Below, piece by piece: positions 19,067 to 28,787 of a stretch of DNA of 64,000 nucleotides. Position numbers and translations under genes: made by a program. The notes beneath the pieces were generated by a model that worked only from the letters and a program-made list of their open reading frames with translations, was not told where the DNA came from and ran no database searches. Where the stretch lies: assembly GCF_001189965.1 (NCBI RefSeq), contig NZ_LFLU01000002.1:434001-498000 (forward strand), given 5' to 3'. Origin of the DNA: Herbaspirillum rhizosphaerae (GTDB taxonomy: Bacteria; Pseudomonadota; Gammaproteobacteria; Burkholderiales; Burkholderiaceae_D). Position 1 is the stretch's first letter, and each line of letters starts with the position of its first letter.

Positions 19067-19831
19067 TTAGCTGAAGTCGAGGATGGACTTGGGATCTTTC
19101 GCGCCGGGGAAGGGTTTGCCGCGATAGTTGACCATGTCCAGCGTATGCGTCGCCGGCAGGCCGGGATAGCCGAGCATCTTCCAGAACACCTTGTTGTTGT
19201 TGCCGCCGTACAGCGGGTCGGCGTAACAGGCTTGTGTGAACAGCGGATACATCAGTTCGTTGAACCAGGAGCCCAGCGGAGTCTCTTCATCGACCACTTT
19301 GCCGTCGGCGATGGCGGCGAGGAAAGCATCGGCGTCCGCCGGCGCCAGCTGGTCGAAGGCCTTGCCGAACTTCTTGATCGCCTGGCGGTTGGCGGCTTCC
19401 ACGCCGGCCTTGAAAAATTGCTCCGGCGTCAGCGGCAGTTGCAGGCCGAGTTGCGGCTTGCCTTGCTGCCACGGGCCGCTCATGTAGCGGCCGGCGCCTT
19501 TGCCGTAAGCGCCGCTCAACTGGCGATCAATGAAAATCGCCAGGCCGCAGTCGACGCCGTTGGGCGTGAACTGATCGGCCGGACACATGACGTTGACCAT
19601 GGTCTCGACGAACGCGGCTTCATCGGCGCTGAAACATTCGTAGCCGATCAGGCCGGGTGCAGCCGCTGGTGTTGCCGGTGCATCGGCCGCGCCTGCCGTG
19701 GTGGCCGCGATTGCTGCGCCGGCTCCGGCGCCGACAGCCAGTGGGGAAGAGAGCGATGCAGTGCCTGCGACAGTCATGACCTGTCGCAGAAAATGCCGCC
19801 GTGGTGGTGCCTGGGTGTTGTCGTCACTCAT
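19067..19831 (-). CDS. Gluconate 2-dehydrogenase subunit 3 family protein (Tat-exported)
   Basis: A 254-residue small subunit (gluconate_2-dh3 family). The N-terminus carries a twin-arginine signal (RRHFLRQ near 11-17, then a weakly hydrophobic Ala/Gly-rich stretch to about 50). The conserved body begins near CFSADEAAFVETMVNVMCPAD and contains the family's DQLAPADADAFL region. An excellent AGGAGG ribosome binding site lies upstream of the ATG at 19831. It is the first gene of the operon. Family knowledge suggests the subunit chaperones the folded FAD subunit through the Tat translocon in a hitch-hiker fashion. Confidence 0.9.
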   Translation of the reverse strand: MSDDNTQAPPRRHFLRQVMTVAGTASLSSPLAVGAGAGAAIAATTAGAADAPATPAAAPGLIGYECFSADEAAFVETMVNVMCPADQFTPNGVDCGLAIFIDRQLSGAYGKGAGRYMSGPWQQGKPQLGLQLPLTPEQFFKAGVEAANRQAIKKFGKAFDQLAPADADAFLAAIADGKVVDEETPLGSWFNELMYPLFTQACYADPLYGGNNNKVFWKMLGYPGLPATHTLDMVNYRGKPFPGAKDPKSILDFS

Positions 19832-19965
19832 CTGTGCCTCCTTGTGTAAGTGGGTGAGATTGCGGTCTGCGGTCGCAAGCTAGTTTTGTTCATCGGAGGT
19901 GTTGCATCGTCGTGATGTCACGCGTGGAAACACATCGTCAAAAAGGAAACAGGAATGCGATCGCC

Positions 19966-19995
19966 GACCGGAGAGACGGTTTCGTCTCTCCGGTC
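19966..19995. terminator. Strong hairpin downstream of the first chemoreceptor gene
   Basis: GACCGGAGAGACG (19966-19978) and CGTCTCTCCGGTC (19983-19995) form a perfect 13-bp stem with a GTTT loop. It lies between the chemoreceptor stop at 20070 and the dehydrogenase operon start at 19831, both on the minus strand. It probably ends the chemoreceptor transcript, although only a modest T-rich stretch lies further on. Confidence 0.65.
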
Positions 19996-20069
19996 ATGAT
20001 TACGGTGTTGCGCGATCGGACACGATTGGTGCTGTCGGCTGGTATGTCGGCGACATCAGCGATATCGGA

Positions 20070-21797
20070 TCAGAATGTTTCCCAATCGTCGTTCGAGGCG
20101 GCCGCGGGCGGCTTGCCGATGGCCGGCGCCGGGGATGTCGATGCCGAAGGCATTTTCAGCGGCGTGATGGATTTGGTGCTGCGCGCCTTGACCGGCGCGC
20201 GGGAAGGAGATGCTTGGTAAGCCGGTGCGGCGTAGGCTTGATGGCTGCGCTGTTCTTCGAGGATCTTGAAGATCGAGACGGCATCTTTCAGCGACAAGGC
20301 TTGCTGTTCCAGCGACTTGGCGGCGGCGCTGGCTTGTTCGACCAGTGCTGCATTTTGCTGTGTCGCTTCGTCCATCTGCGTCACGGCGCGCGATACCTGA
20401 TCGATGCCGGAACTCTGCTCGCTGGAGGCGGAAGAAATTTCACCCATGATGTCGGTCACGCGTTGCACCGCGCCGATGATTTCGCTCATGGTCTGGCCGG
20501 CCTGGCCTGCCAGCGAGGAGCCGGTCTGCACACGGTCCACCGACAGCATGATCAGGTCCTTGATTTCCTTGGCGGCGCTGGAAGAGCGTTGCGCGAGGGC
20601 GCGCACTTCGCTGGCGACCACCGCGAAGCCGCGGCCTTGTTCGCCGGCGCGGGCCGCTTCCACTGCGGCATTCAGCGCCAGGATGTTGGTCTGGAAAGCG
20701 ATGCCGTCGATGATGCCGACGATCTCGGTAATCTTGGTGGAACTGTCGCGGATTTCATCCATGGTGGTGACCACGCGGCTGACCACGTCGTTGCCGGCGC
20801 TGGCGATTTGCGATGCATTGACGGCCAGCGTCGATGCCTGGCGCGCGTTGTCGGCATTGTGTTTCACGGTGCTGGTCAGCTCTTCCATGCTGGAAGCGGT
20901 TTCTTCCAGCGAGGCCGCTTGCTGCTCGGTGCGCGACGACAGGTCGAGATTGCCGGCGCTGATTTCCTTGGTCGCGGTGGCGATGGCGTCGCTGCCGGTG
21001 CGGACCGTGGAAACGGTTTTGGTCAGGTTGTCCTGCATCTTCGACAAGCCGGTCAGCAACTGGCCCATTTCATCGGTCGAATGCACATGTACGCGATGAG
21101 TGAGGTCGCCTTCGGCGATGTCGTCGAAATGCTTGAGCGCCTGTTCGATCGGGCGCGAAATCGCACGGCGCAGCGAGAACCAGCTGTAGCCTGCAAGCAG
21201 CAGACCGATCGCCACCGCCGCAATGGAAATCATGCGGAAGTTTTCATAGCGGTTCAGCGAGTCTTCATAGTTCTGGCGCGCTGCATCGGTTTCATATTCG
21301 TTGAGCAGCGTGCCGCTCTTTTGCATCGCGGTGTAGACCGTGCCGACCAGGCGCGCCTTGTCGGAGATCTGCTGGCGGTCGCCGCCCTTGATCGCCTCAC
21401 GGAATTCGTCGAGGGCTTTTTCAGTCTTGGTCAGGCCTTCGGTGACTTCCTGCACCAGCTTCTTGGCTTGCTCGCTTTGCGGCAGCGCTGCGTACTTGGC
21501 CCACCACTCCAGCGCCTGCTTGCCGACGTCCGCTTCGGTCTTGTACATCTGCTGCGCCCAGGCCGGGTCTGTGGTCAGTGCCGCCTGATCCAGCGAGGTG
21601 CGCTGGCGGCCGACCCACAGCAAGGTGTTGTCGGCGGCAACCGTCTTCGGCATGCGGACCTGATACAGCTCGCGATTGATCTTCACCACAGTGGACATGC
21701 CGAACAAACCGGTCATGCCGATGGCGAGAAGCAGGACGGAGAGAATCGCCATGGCGAGCGCGAGGCGGGATTTGATGGTGAGTCTGAAGATTTTCAT
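20070..21797 (-). CDS. Methyl-accepting chemotaxis protein with CheR/CheB tether
   Basis: A 575-residue transmembrane chemoreceptor. The ATG at 21797 ([17 protein letters not shown]) was chosen because it starts at the first membrane helix (about 8-32). The periplasmic helical sensor spans about 33-190, helix 2 about 190-212, HAMP about 213-265, and the signalling hairpin about 280-530, with the family tip sequence ([20 protein letters not shown]). The C-terminus after a Pro/Ala linker ends in DDWETF, matching the xWxxF pentapeptide that tethers CheR and CheB in E. coli Tar and Tsr. It is monocistronic with a long upstream region. The ligand is unknown. Confidence 0.95.
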   Translation of the reverse strand: MKIFRLTIKSRLALAMAILSVLLLAIGMTGLFGMSTVVKINRELYQVRMPKTVAADNTLLWVGRQRTSLDQAALTTDPAWAQQMYKTEADVGKQALEWWAKYAALPQSEQAKKLVQEVTEGLTKTEKALDEFREAIKGGDRQQISDKARLVGTVYTAMQKSGTLLNEYETDAARQNYEDSLNRYENFRMISIAAVAIGLLLAGYSWFSLRRAISRPIEQALKHFDDIAEGDLTHRVHVHSTDEMGQLLTGLSKMQDNLTKTVSTVRTGSDAIATATKEISAGNLDLSSRTEQQAASLEETASSMEELTSTVKHNADNARQASTLAVNASQIASAGNDVVSRVVTTMDEIRDSSTKITEIVGIIDGIAFQTNILALNAAVEAARAGEQGRGFAVVASEVRALAQRSSSAAKEIKDLIMLSVDRVQTGSSLAGQAGQTMSEIIGAVQRVTDIMGEISSASSEQSSGIDQVSRAVTQMDEATQQNAALVEQASAAAKSLEQQALSLKDAVSIFKILEEQRSHQAYAAPAYQASPSRAPVKARSTKSITPLKMPSASTSPAPAIGKPPAAASNDDWETF

Positions 21798-22371
21798 GTC
21801 GTGATCTTTTTCTTTTGAATTGAGAGCGGCAGTCGTTGCGGATAGTGCGGGTCTTGCTGGCTGGGGATGTTTTCCTGGCAAGCGGTCATCAATCAAGAAA
21901 ATGCATCAAGGCCAAACCACCTTGTCTCTGTCCCCGATATGTTTTTACCAATATCGTTTGCGCACCGGTGCAAGGAGCGGACTGCTCTTTCCGGCGTCTG
22001 AAGGCCAACGCATTTTCACAGGGGTATTAACGGCGGGGGTGATGATGTTCTGAAGCAATTTTTCTGCAAAATGCGGAGAATTTACAATTAAATGCAATGC
22101 TCTTTATTGAACGACAATGAATCAGAATTTGCGCAAACAGAACGCGACGTTTTTGCTGTCAGTGCGCTGACAAAATGCTGACGAGACCGCTATGAAAACG
22201 GCATCGCCGATGCTCGGCGATTGCTAAGTTTTTCCTCATTCTTTCCTCAGTTATTGCTATGCGATGACGCGGCTATCGCATAGCAAAAACAAGGTGACAA
22301 TAGCTCCCCCGATTGCGTCGTTGATGCGCTCCAGGGCAAGCGACTAATCGGGTAACTAAGCGGGCAGCTGA
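21798..22371. other. 574-bp intergenic region with three perfect hairpins
   Basis: No credible gene is seen between the chemoreceptor and the C45 hydrolase. The right half holds three inverted repeats: TGTCAG/CTGACA (22157-22172), ATCGCCG/CGGCGAT (22203-22221) and TTGCTATGCGAT/ATCGCATAGCAA (22254-22286). The left half, which is more AT-rich, should contain the chemoreceptor promoter, but no clear sigma-28 or sigma-70 box stood out. Confidence 0.6.
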
Positions 22372-23508
22372 CTAAGCTGCCACCAACACCGGATCATGGT
22401 CGAGGCTGTAGCGGGTGAACACGCGATTCAATGCCGGTAGCGGCGCCACTTCCATCTCGCGTACCGCTGGTTCCATAATGACCATTGCCACCGTGGCCGA
22501 CAGATTGTCGTGGCTGCCCGGACGCGGCGGACGGCAAACCGAATAGGGCAGGCCGAAATTGTCGAAGAAGGCGTCCTTCATTTGCCGGCGGCCGAGTGTG
22601 GGACCGGCGGCATTGAGCAGCTTGCGTACGCGCCAGTCGCGGTAGTGGCTGTCGGGCGAGTTGGCGATGCCGAGGTCGACCAGCTTGCTCAGCGCAACCT
22701 GCGACATCCAGTGGTTGGCATGCACGATCAAGCCGTCTTCGCCCGGATAGATAGGGAAGGATTCATTGGTGGTGCATTCGAAGTCGATGCCGAAACCTTC
22801 GGCCATGCCCAGCATGATGTTGTTGGAGCAGGACTTCGGCGTGGTGGCGACGGTCTTCATCGCCAGCGAAAAGATTTCCTGCTCCAGCACCTTGCGGCGG
22901 ATCAGCGACAGCGGTACGCCCAGTTGCGTGAAGTCGCGGTTCGATTCCAGATAGTTGGCCGTGATCGATACGCCCGCGCTGTTGAAGCCGCTGCGCGCCA
23001 GTCCGCCGGCTTCGACGAAGGTGAGGAAATCGGGGCCGTTGTCGTTGCGCACGCGCAGCACGATGGAAGTGTCGGCGCATTCGGCGCGCCAGTCCCAGTT
23101 CTGGCCGTGGATCAGGTTGCCGGTGGCTGAGCGCTCCGGCAGGATCAGCGCGCCGGTGCAGCCGTCGCCTGGTTCCTTGTCGACGGCGGCGATTTTTTCG
23201 GCGCGCGCCTTGGCCAGCACTTCGGTGCGGGCGTTGATCATCACGATGTCGGCGAAGTCCACGTTCGCCCCTTTGGCGATACCGCGCATTTCATCGATGT
23301 AATGCGGTGCGTAATCGCCGATCTGCTTTGCGAAGAAATCGATCAGTTGGTTGCGCGCCTGTTCGCCGTAGCCGATGTTGACGAGCGTCTGGCCGTACAG
23401 TGCGATGCTGCCGCGCACGCGGTCGGCGGCCTGCTGGCCGTATTGCACGCCGCGTTCATGCGGGGTGCCGGAGACGGAGACGAAGGGAAATTGCTGGATA
23501 GTGGTCAT
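22372..23508 (-). CDS. C45 family N-terminal-nucleophile hydrolase (penicillin acyltransferase type)
   Basis: A 378-residue protein of the acyl-CoA:6-aminopenicillanate acyltransferase family (peptidase C45). I chose the ATG at 23508 (MTTIQQF); a TTG four codons earlier is possible. The conserved N-terminal PHERGVQYGQQ and the INARTE stretch near 91 lead to GDGCTG, where Gly116-Cys117 is the expected autocleavage site making Cys117 the catalytic N-terminal nucleophile of the beta chain. WDWR near 140 and the ANYLE and ANH stretches are also family-typical. No signal peptide is seen, so the protein is cytoplasmic. It follows a peptide ABC importer on the same strand. Family members hydrolyse or transfer acyl groups; the bacterial substrate is unknown. 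Confidence 0.88.
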   Translation of the reverse strand: MTTIQQFPFVSVSGTPHERGVQYGQQAADRVRGSIALYGQTLVNIGYGEQARNQLIDFFAKQIGDYAPHYIDEMRGIAKGANVDFADIVMINARTEVLAKARAEKIAAVDKEPGDGCTGALILPERSATGNLIHGQNWDWRAECADTSIVLRVRNDNGPDFLTFVEAGGLARSGFNSAGVSITANYLESNRDFTQLGVPLSLIRRKVLEQEIFSLAMKTVATTPKSCSNNIMLGMAEGFGIDFECTTNESFPIYPGEDGLIVHANHWMSQVALSKLVDLGIANSPDSHYRDWRVRKLLNAAGPTLGRRQMKDAFFDNFGLPYSVCRPPRPGSHDNLSATVAMVIMEPAVREMEVAPLPALNRVFTRYSLDHDPVLVAA

Positions 23509-23599
23509 GGTGTCAGCCAATCATTAAAAAGGAACAGGCAATGCAGCAGCCCGGCGAGGTAGCGGAAGACGCTCGCAAAAACAGGTTCAACAAGAAGAA

Positions 23600-23634
23600 G
23601 GCGGGGTGTTCACGTAGTTGGTGTTCAACCCGCC
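23600..23634 (-). terminator. Possible terminator after the second binding-protein gene
   Basis: On the minus strand GGCGGG and CCCGCC form a short stem around a 23-base loop, followed by TTCTTCTTG. It would separate the importer operon from the C45 hydrolase gene, at least partly. The stem is short, so partial readthrough is likely. Confidence 0.4.
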
Positions 23635-23647
23635 GCGGGAGATTCGT

Positions 23648-25237
23648 TTATTTCGCCAGGCTGCTGGTCCACATCAGGGGCTTGCTTTCCCAGACGGTGT
23701 AGCCGTTGACGCGCTTGCGGATGGCCCAGGAGTCGGTCACGTTGTACAGCAGGATCAGCGGCGTCTTGGTGATCAGCATGTTGTGCAACTGGTCGAACAG
23801 GGCCTGGCGCTTTTTGGTGTCGGATTCGATGAAGCTCTGATCGATCAGTTTCTGCGCGGCCGGGTCGTCCCACACCTTGCGCGACTGCTTGGCCTTGTTG
23901 CCGGAGAACTGCTCATAGCTCAGCGCCGGATCCAGGCGCGAGGAATAGGTGAAGGAACTCATCTGGTAGTTGCCGCTGTTGTAGCGGTCCAGCTGCGTGG
24001 CCCATTCCAGCACTTCGATCTGGGCGTTGATGCCGACCGCCTGCATCATCGCCTGGCTCAGCACGGCCACGGTATAGCTCGGCACGTGCGCGCGCTTGTT
24101 GGCCTGGATCACGATGGGCTGGCCGCGGTAGCCGGCCTGTTGCAGCAACAGCTTGGCCTTGGTCGGATTGTAGACGTAACCCTTCTTTTGTTCCGCGCTG
24201 TAGAACAGCGACTTGTCGTAGATGGCGGAATTGTTGACGTGCGCCAGGCCTTCGGAGGCGGCTTCGACGATCTGCTTCATGTCCAGCGACAGGGCGATGG
24301 CCTGGCGGATGCGTTCGTCCTTGAGCACCGGGTCGTTGGTTTGCATCAGCAGCGTATTCTTGCCGGCTTCGCTCGGGATGATCACGTTCAGATTGCGATT
24401 GGCTTTCAGTTCCTTGACGTCGGAGGAGGTGATCTGGCCGGCATCGATGGCGCCGGATTGCAGGCCGGCCTTGGAGGTGGACATGTCGGGCACGTCCAGG
24501 AACTTGACCTGCTGGATCTGCGGTTTCTTCAGGCCGAGATAGCCGTCCGGCTTGTTGCCCGGCGGCGACTGGTAATCGGCGAAGGCGCTCAGGGTCACGT
24601 ATTCGCCGCGCTTCCATTCGTCAAACTTGTACGGGCCGGTGCCGATGGGCTTGTCCCAGCTGCCGTCTTCCTTGACGGATTTTTTGCTGATGACGGCCGC
24701 CATGGCGCAGTCGGTGCGCGCCAGGTTGTCGAGGAAAATCGCCGACGGCTTGTCGATCTTCAGCACGAAGGTCTGTGCATCGGGTGCGGTTGCCGACAGC
24801 ACCTTGGTGCCGGAGCGGCCGTCGAAATCGCTCAGGCAGCGCCAGTCGGTCTTGGGATTCATGTAGCGGTTCCAGCTCCATAGCACGTCGGCCGAGGTCA
24901 TGGGATCGCCGTTGTGGAACTTGACGCCGGTGCGCAGCTTGAAGGTATAGGTCAGGCCGTCGGGGCTGACGTTGATGGACTTCGCCAGCAGCGGGCCGAC
25001 CGAACCGTTTTCGTGATAGCCGACCAGGCCTTCGACGATGTTGAGCACCACGCCGTCTGTGGTGTTGTCGCGATTGACGCCGGGATTGGTGGAGCGGATG
25101 TCAGCCGGTTGCGCGACCACGATCTGCGCCGGGTTCTGTGCGAAGGCCGAGGCGCTAACTGCACTCATTACGCTCATCGCCAGCAGCAGGCGTGTCGCTG
25201 GCGCTGTCAGGCGTGCTGGAGACTGGGAAGAAGACAT
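23648..25237 (-). CDS. Peptide-type ABC transporter substrate-binding protein (SBP family 5)
   Basis: A 529-residue periplasmic binding protein of the DppA/OppA family. The ATG at 25237 (MSSSQSPAR) follows AAGGAA. A signal peptide runs to about residue 34, ending ASAFAQ. Family stretches include TFKLRTGVKFHNGDPMTSADV near 95 and GTGPYKF near 180. It is the penultimate gene of the second importer cluster, after the fused ATPase. It delivers substrate to the permeases encoded at 26987-28749. Its ligand probably differs from that of the 1785 protein, since the neighbouring hydrolases are of other families. Confidence 0.93.
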   Translation of the reverse strand: MSSSQSPARLTAPATRLLLAMSVMSAVSASAFAQNPAQIVVAQPADIRSTNPGVNRDNTTDGVVLNIVEGLVGYHENGSVGPLLAKSINVSPDGLTYTFKLRTGVKFHNGDPMTSADVLWSWNRYMNPKTDWRCLSDFDGRSGTKVLSATAPDAQTFVLKIDKPSAIFLDNLARTDCAMAAVISKKSVKEDGSWDKPIGTGPYKFDEWKRGEYVTLSAFADYQSPPGNKPDGYLGLKKPQIQQVKFLDVPDMSTSKAGLQSGAIDAGQITSSDVKELKANRNLNVIIPSEAGKNTLLMQTNDPVLKDERIRQAIALSLDMKQIVEAASEGLAHVNNSAIYDKSLFYSAEQKKGYVYNPTKAKLLLQQAGYRGQPIVIQANKRAHVPSYTVAVLSQAMMQAVGINAQIEVLEWATQLDRYNSGNYQMSSFTYSSRLDPALSYEQFSGNKAKQSRKVWDDPAAQKLIDQSFIESDTKKRQALFDQLHNMLITKTPLILLYNVTDSWAIRKRVNGYTVWESKPLMWTSSLAK

Positions 25238-25292
25238 GGCTGGGTTCCTTGATGGCTGTGCGTGAATGAAGGTCGGTGAAGATGTCATGCGG

Positions 25293-26990
25293 TTAAACAG
25301 GGATCGGTGTCGCGATGGCTGCGGCAGCGGTTGCGGGCTCGTCGAAGCGCCACTTGAGCTGCATGCCGCCGCCGGGCGTCGGGATCAGCGCCGGGATCGC
25401 GGACAGCAGCGTGCGTGTGTAAGCGTGCTGCGGCTGGTCGAAGACGGCGTCGCGGCTGCCTTGCTCGATGATGCGGCCGCTCTGCATGACCAGCACGCGG
25501 TCGGCGACTTGTTCGACCACGCCGAGATCGTGGCTGATGAACAGGCAGGAAAAGCCATGGCGATCCTGCAGCTCGGCGAACAATTCCAGCACCTGTGCGC
25601 GCACGGTCACGTCCAGCGCCGACACCGGCTCGTCGGCGATGACGAAGGCCGGATGGCGCACCAGCGCGCGCGCAATCGCCACGCGCTGGCGTTGACCGCC
25701 CGAGAGTTCATGCGGATGGCGCTCGCCGTATTTGCCGTCGAGGCCGACTTCCTGCAGCATCTTGGCCACGCGCGCGCGTTTGTCGGCGTTCGACATGCCG
25801 TCGACCTGGCGCAGGCCTTCGCCGACCAGTTGCGCAATGGTCATGCGCGGATTGAGCGAGGAGTAGGGATCCTGAAACACCATCTGGCAATTGAGACGGT
25901 AGTCGCGCCAGCCCGGATCGCTGCGATGGATGGCGTGACCCTTGAACAGGATGTCGCCTTCGGTCGGCTTGATCAGTCCGGCGATGGTGCGGCCCAGCGT
26001 GGTCTTGCCGGAGCCGGAACCGCCGACCACGGCGACGATTTCCCTGGGTTGGATGGACAGATCGATGCCGTGCAAGACGCGTTTGGAAGCGGTCCTTGAA
26101 AACAGGCGCTGATGGCCGCCGTATTCGACCACCAGATTGCGCACTTCGACCACCGGTTCGGCCGCCGGCAAGACGCGCGCCGGCTGGCGGCGCGGGATCG
26201 CTTCCAGCAGCTTGCGGGTGTAGTCCTGAACCGGCGCGGCCAGCATCGCAGCGGTGTTGCCGGATTCCACCACTTCGCCTTGCTTCATCACGATGACGCG
26301 TTCGGTGTAGCGCGCGACCATCGGCAGGTCGTGGCTGATCAGCAGCACCGCGGTGTTGCGTTCGCGGGTCAGGTTGACCATCAGTTCCAGCACGTCGCGC
26401 TGGACCACCGCATCGAGCGCGGTAGTGGGTTCGTCGGCGATCAGCAGGGCCGGTTCCAGCAGCATGACCGAGGCCAGCATCATGCGCTGGCGCATGCCGC
26501 CGGAGAATTCATGCGGCCATGCCGACAAGGCCGCCTTGGGATCGGCGATGCCGACGCGGGCCAGCATATCCAGCGCCAGTTCGCGGCGCATGGCCTTGTT
26601 CAGTTGCGGCCGGTGCAGCGCCAGGCCTTCGTCCAGTTGCGAGCCGATGGTCGAGGAGGGATTGAGCGAAGTCATCGGCTCCTGGAACACCATGCCGATG
26701 CGTGCGCCGCGCAATGAGCGCAGACGCTTTTCACCGACTTGCGCAATGTCTTCGCCTTCGAATACGATGCTGCCGGCTGTGCGCAGCAGCGGCAGGGGCG
26801 TGAGTCCCATGATGGCGCGCGCCGCCTGCGTCTTGCCGCTGCCGGATTCGCCGACCAGGCCGACGAATTCGCCCGCGGAAACCGAGAACGATACGTCGCG
26901 CACGATCTGGCGACCTTTGGCGCCGATGGCCAGCGTCAGGCCGGAGACCTCGACCAGTTTGTCGCCGGCAGGTGTGGAGGATGCAGTCAT
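25293..26990 (-). CDS. Peptide-type ABC transporter ATP-binding protein, two fused ATPase domains
   Basis: A 565-residue protein with two complete ABC domains in tandem, as in GsiA/YliA-type importers. Domain 1 has GESGSGKT near 45, FSGGMRQR near 160 and DEPTTALD near 182. Domain 2 has GGSGSGKTT near 325, LSGGQRQR near 440 and DEPVSALD near 460. The ATG at 26990 overlaps the permease stop as ATGA; the open frame further upstream runs antisense-like through the permease gene and is not coding. One polypeptide thus replaces the separate DppD and DppF found in the first importer of this window. Confidence 0.95.
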   Translation of the reverse strand: MTASSTPAGDKLVEVSGLTLAIGAKGRQIVRDVSFSVSAGEFVGLVGESGSGKTQAARAIMGLTPLPLLRTAGSIVFEGEDIAQVGEKRLRSLRGARIGMVFQEPMTSLNPSSTIGSQLDEGLALHRPQLNKAMRRELALDMLARVGIADPKAALSAWPHEFSGGMRQRMMLASVMLLEPALLIADEPTTALDAVVQRDVLELMVNLTRERNTAVLLISHDLPMVARYTERVIVMKQGEVVESGNTAAMLAAPVQDYTRKLLEAIPRRQPARVLPAAEPVVEVRNLVVEYGGHQRLFSRTASKRVLHGIDLSIQPREIVAVVGGSGSGKTTLGRTIAGLIKPTEGDILFKGHAIHRSDPGWRDYRLNCQMVFQDPYSSLNPRMTIAQLVGEGLRQVDGMSNADKRARVAKMLQEVGLDGKYGERHPHELSGGQRQRVAIARALVRHPAFVIADEPVSALDVTVRAQVLELFAELQDRHGFSCLFISHDLGVVEQVADRVLVMQSGRIIEQGSRDAVFDQPQHAYTRTLLSAIPALIPTPGGGMQLKWRFDEPATAAAAIATPIPV

Positions 26991-27808
26991 TCCAGACCTT
27001 TCATGCGTGGGTCGAGCAGGTCGCGCACGGCGTCGCCGAGAAAGTTGATGCCCAGCAGCGTGAGTGCGATGCACAGGCCGGGGAAGATCGACAGGTAAGT
27101 CGCCTGCTCCATGAAAGGCCGCGCCGAGGCCAGCATGTTGCCCCAGGTCGGCGCAGGCGGCGGTACGCCCAGGCCGAGGAAGGACAAGGCGCTCTCGGCC
27201 AGGATCACCCAGCCGAACATCGAGGTCGCCAGCACGGTCAGCGGCGCGATACAGTTGGGCAGGATATGGCGCACCATGGTGTAGAGCTCGGAGTTGCCCA
27301 GCACGCGCGAGGATTCGATGAATTCCTTTTCGCGCAGCGACAGCACAGTGCCGCGCACGATGCGCGTGACCGATGGCGTGTAGGCCAGGCCGAGTGCGAG
27401 GATGATGCCGTATTGATTGGCCCCGAACACGGCCAGCAAGGCCAGCGCCAGCAACAGGCCGGGGAAGGCCAGCAGGGCGTTGATGAAGGCCATCACGATG
27501 CGATCCACCCAACCGCGCACGAAGCCGGTGACCACGCCGATACAGGTGCCGACCACGATGGCGAACAGCACCGTCAGGAAGCTGATCCAGACGCTGTTGG
27601 AGGCGCCGGCCATCAGGCGCGACAGTTCGTCGCGGCCGAATTCGTCGGTGCCCAGCAGCCAGGCGGCGCCGGGCGGCTGGAAGCGCGCGGAAAAACTGAT
27701 CTTGAGCGGATCGTGCGGGGTCCACACCAGCGCCAGCAAGGCTGCCCCGAGAATGAACGCAATGACCAGCAGGCCGATCAGCGCTTGCGGAGTTCGGAAT
27801 TTTTTCAT
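26987..27808 (-). CDS. Peptide-type ABC transporter permease (DppC-like)
   Basis: A 273-residue DppC/OppC-type permease. I chose the ATG at 27808 (MKKFRTPQAL), overlapping the upstream permease's stop by four bases; a 30-residue extension would lie inside that gene. The GTDEFGRDELSRLMAGA hallmark lies near 66-82 and the EAA loop around 165-190 (FIESSRVLGNSELYTMVRHIL). The usual C-terminal region LGDAVRDLLDPRMK closes the protein. It pairs with the DppB-like protein encoded just upstream, and its stop overlaps the fused ATPase gene. Confidence 0.95.
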   Translation of the reverse strand: MKKFRTPQALIGLLVIAFILGAALLALVWTPHDPLKISFSARFQPPGAAWLLGTDEFGRDELSRLMAGASNSVWISFLTVLFAIVVGTCIGVVTGFVRGWVDRIVMAFINALLAFPGLLLALALLAVFGANQYGIILALGLAYTPSVTRIVRGTVLSLREKEFIESSRVLGNSELYTMVRHILPNCIAPLTVLATSMFGWVILAESALSFLGLGVPPPAPTWGNMLASARPFMEQATYLSIFPGLCIALTLLGINFLGDAVRDLLDPRMKGLE

Positions 27809-28749
27809 TCGGCCAGCACCCGTGGATCGAAGAGGGGATAGCAGAGATCGACGACCAGATTGGTCAGCACATAGATCACCGCCACGAACAGCAGACATCC
27901 CTGAATCACCGGATAGTCGCGCGCAAAGATCGCATCCACCAGCAGGCGGCCGAGGCCGGGTACGGTGAACACGGTTTCCACCACGGCCACGCCGCCGAGC
28001 AGGTTGCCCAGCACCAGGCCGATCAGGGTCCAGGTCGGACCGAAGGAATTGCGGAAGGCGTGGCGCATCATCACCGCGCGTTCGGACAGGCCCTTGGCGC
28101 GCGCATGGGTGATGTAGTCCAGGCGCAGCACTTCCAGCGTGCTGGCGCGCGCCATGCGGATGAGCACGCCGATTTCATGCAGGAACAGGGTCATGATCGG
28201 CATCACCAGATACAGCAGGCCGGTCTTCCAGTCGCTCATGACGGAGACATAACCGACCACCGGCAGCCAGTCCAGCTTGAGCCCGAAGAACAGCAGCAGC
28301 AACAGGCCCAGCCAGAAGGTCGGGAGCGACACCAGCAAGGTGGCGGCGCCGACCAGCGCGAGGTCGGGCAGGCGGTTTTGTTTCCAGGCCGCGATCATGC
28401 CGGCAGGCACCGCCACCACCACCGCCAGGATGACCGCCACGACGACGATCTGGGCGCTCACCATGAAACGACTCAGCACCAGCTGCAGCACCGGCTCGCC
28501 GGTGGTGATCGATACGCCGAGATCGCCGCGCAGGGCGTGGCCGCCCCACACGCCGAATTGCACCAGCCAGCTCTGGTCGAGTCCCAGGTGGGTGCGCAGC
28601 TCCAGCAGGCGCGCCGGATCGGCCAGGTCGCCCAGCAGCAGCTGCGCCGGGTCGCCGGGGATCAGCCGGATCAGCACAAAGACGGCGACTGCGACGATGA
28701 ACAAGGTCGGCAGCGCCATGGCCAGTCGATTCAGCGTGAAACGAAACAT
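27805..28749 (-). CDS. Peptide-type ABC transporter permease (DppB-like)
   Basis: A 314-residue DppB/OppB-type permease starting MFRFTLNRLAMALPTLF, with six predicted membrane helices, the EAA coupling loop near 203-232 (YITHARAKGLSERAVMMRHAF) and the terminal LFDPRV. It is the second gene of the minus-strand importer operon, 38 bp after the alpha/beta hydrolase gene. Four-base overlaps with the following two genes indicate tight co-translation of the channel and motor subunits. Confidence 0.95.
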   Translation of the reverse strand: MFRFTLNRLAMALPTLFIVAVAVFVLIRLIPGDPAQLLLGDLADPARLLELRTHLGLDQSWLVQFGVWGGHALRGDLGVSITTGEPVLQLVLSRFMVSAQIVVVAVILAVVVAVPAGMIAAWKQNRLPDLALVGAATLLVSLPTFWLGLLLLLFFGLKLDWLPVVGYVSVMSDWKTGLLYLVMPIMTLFLHEIGVLIRMARASTLEVLRLDYITHARAKGLSERAVMMRHAFRNSFGPTWTLIGLVLGNLLGGVAVVETVFTVPGLGRLLVDAIFARDYPVIQGCLLFVAVIYVLTNLVVDLCYPLFDPRVLAE

Positions 28750-28787
28750 GCGTAGTGTTCTCCGCGCGGAAAAATAAGTGAGCTAGT

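Noticed and set aside
26991..27725. Upstream extension of the fused ATPase frame
   Set aside because: It runs through the permease gene out of frame and has no ATPase features; the ATG at 26990 with ATGA overlap is the natural start.
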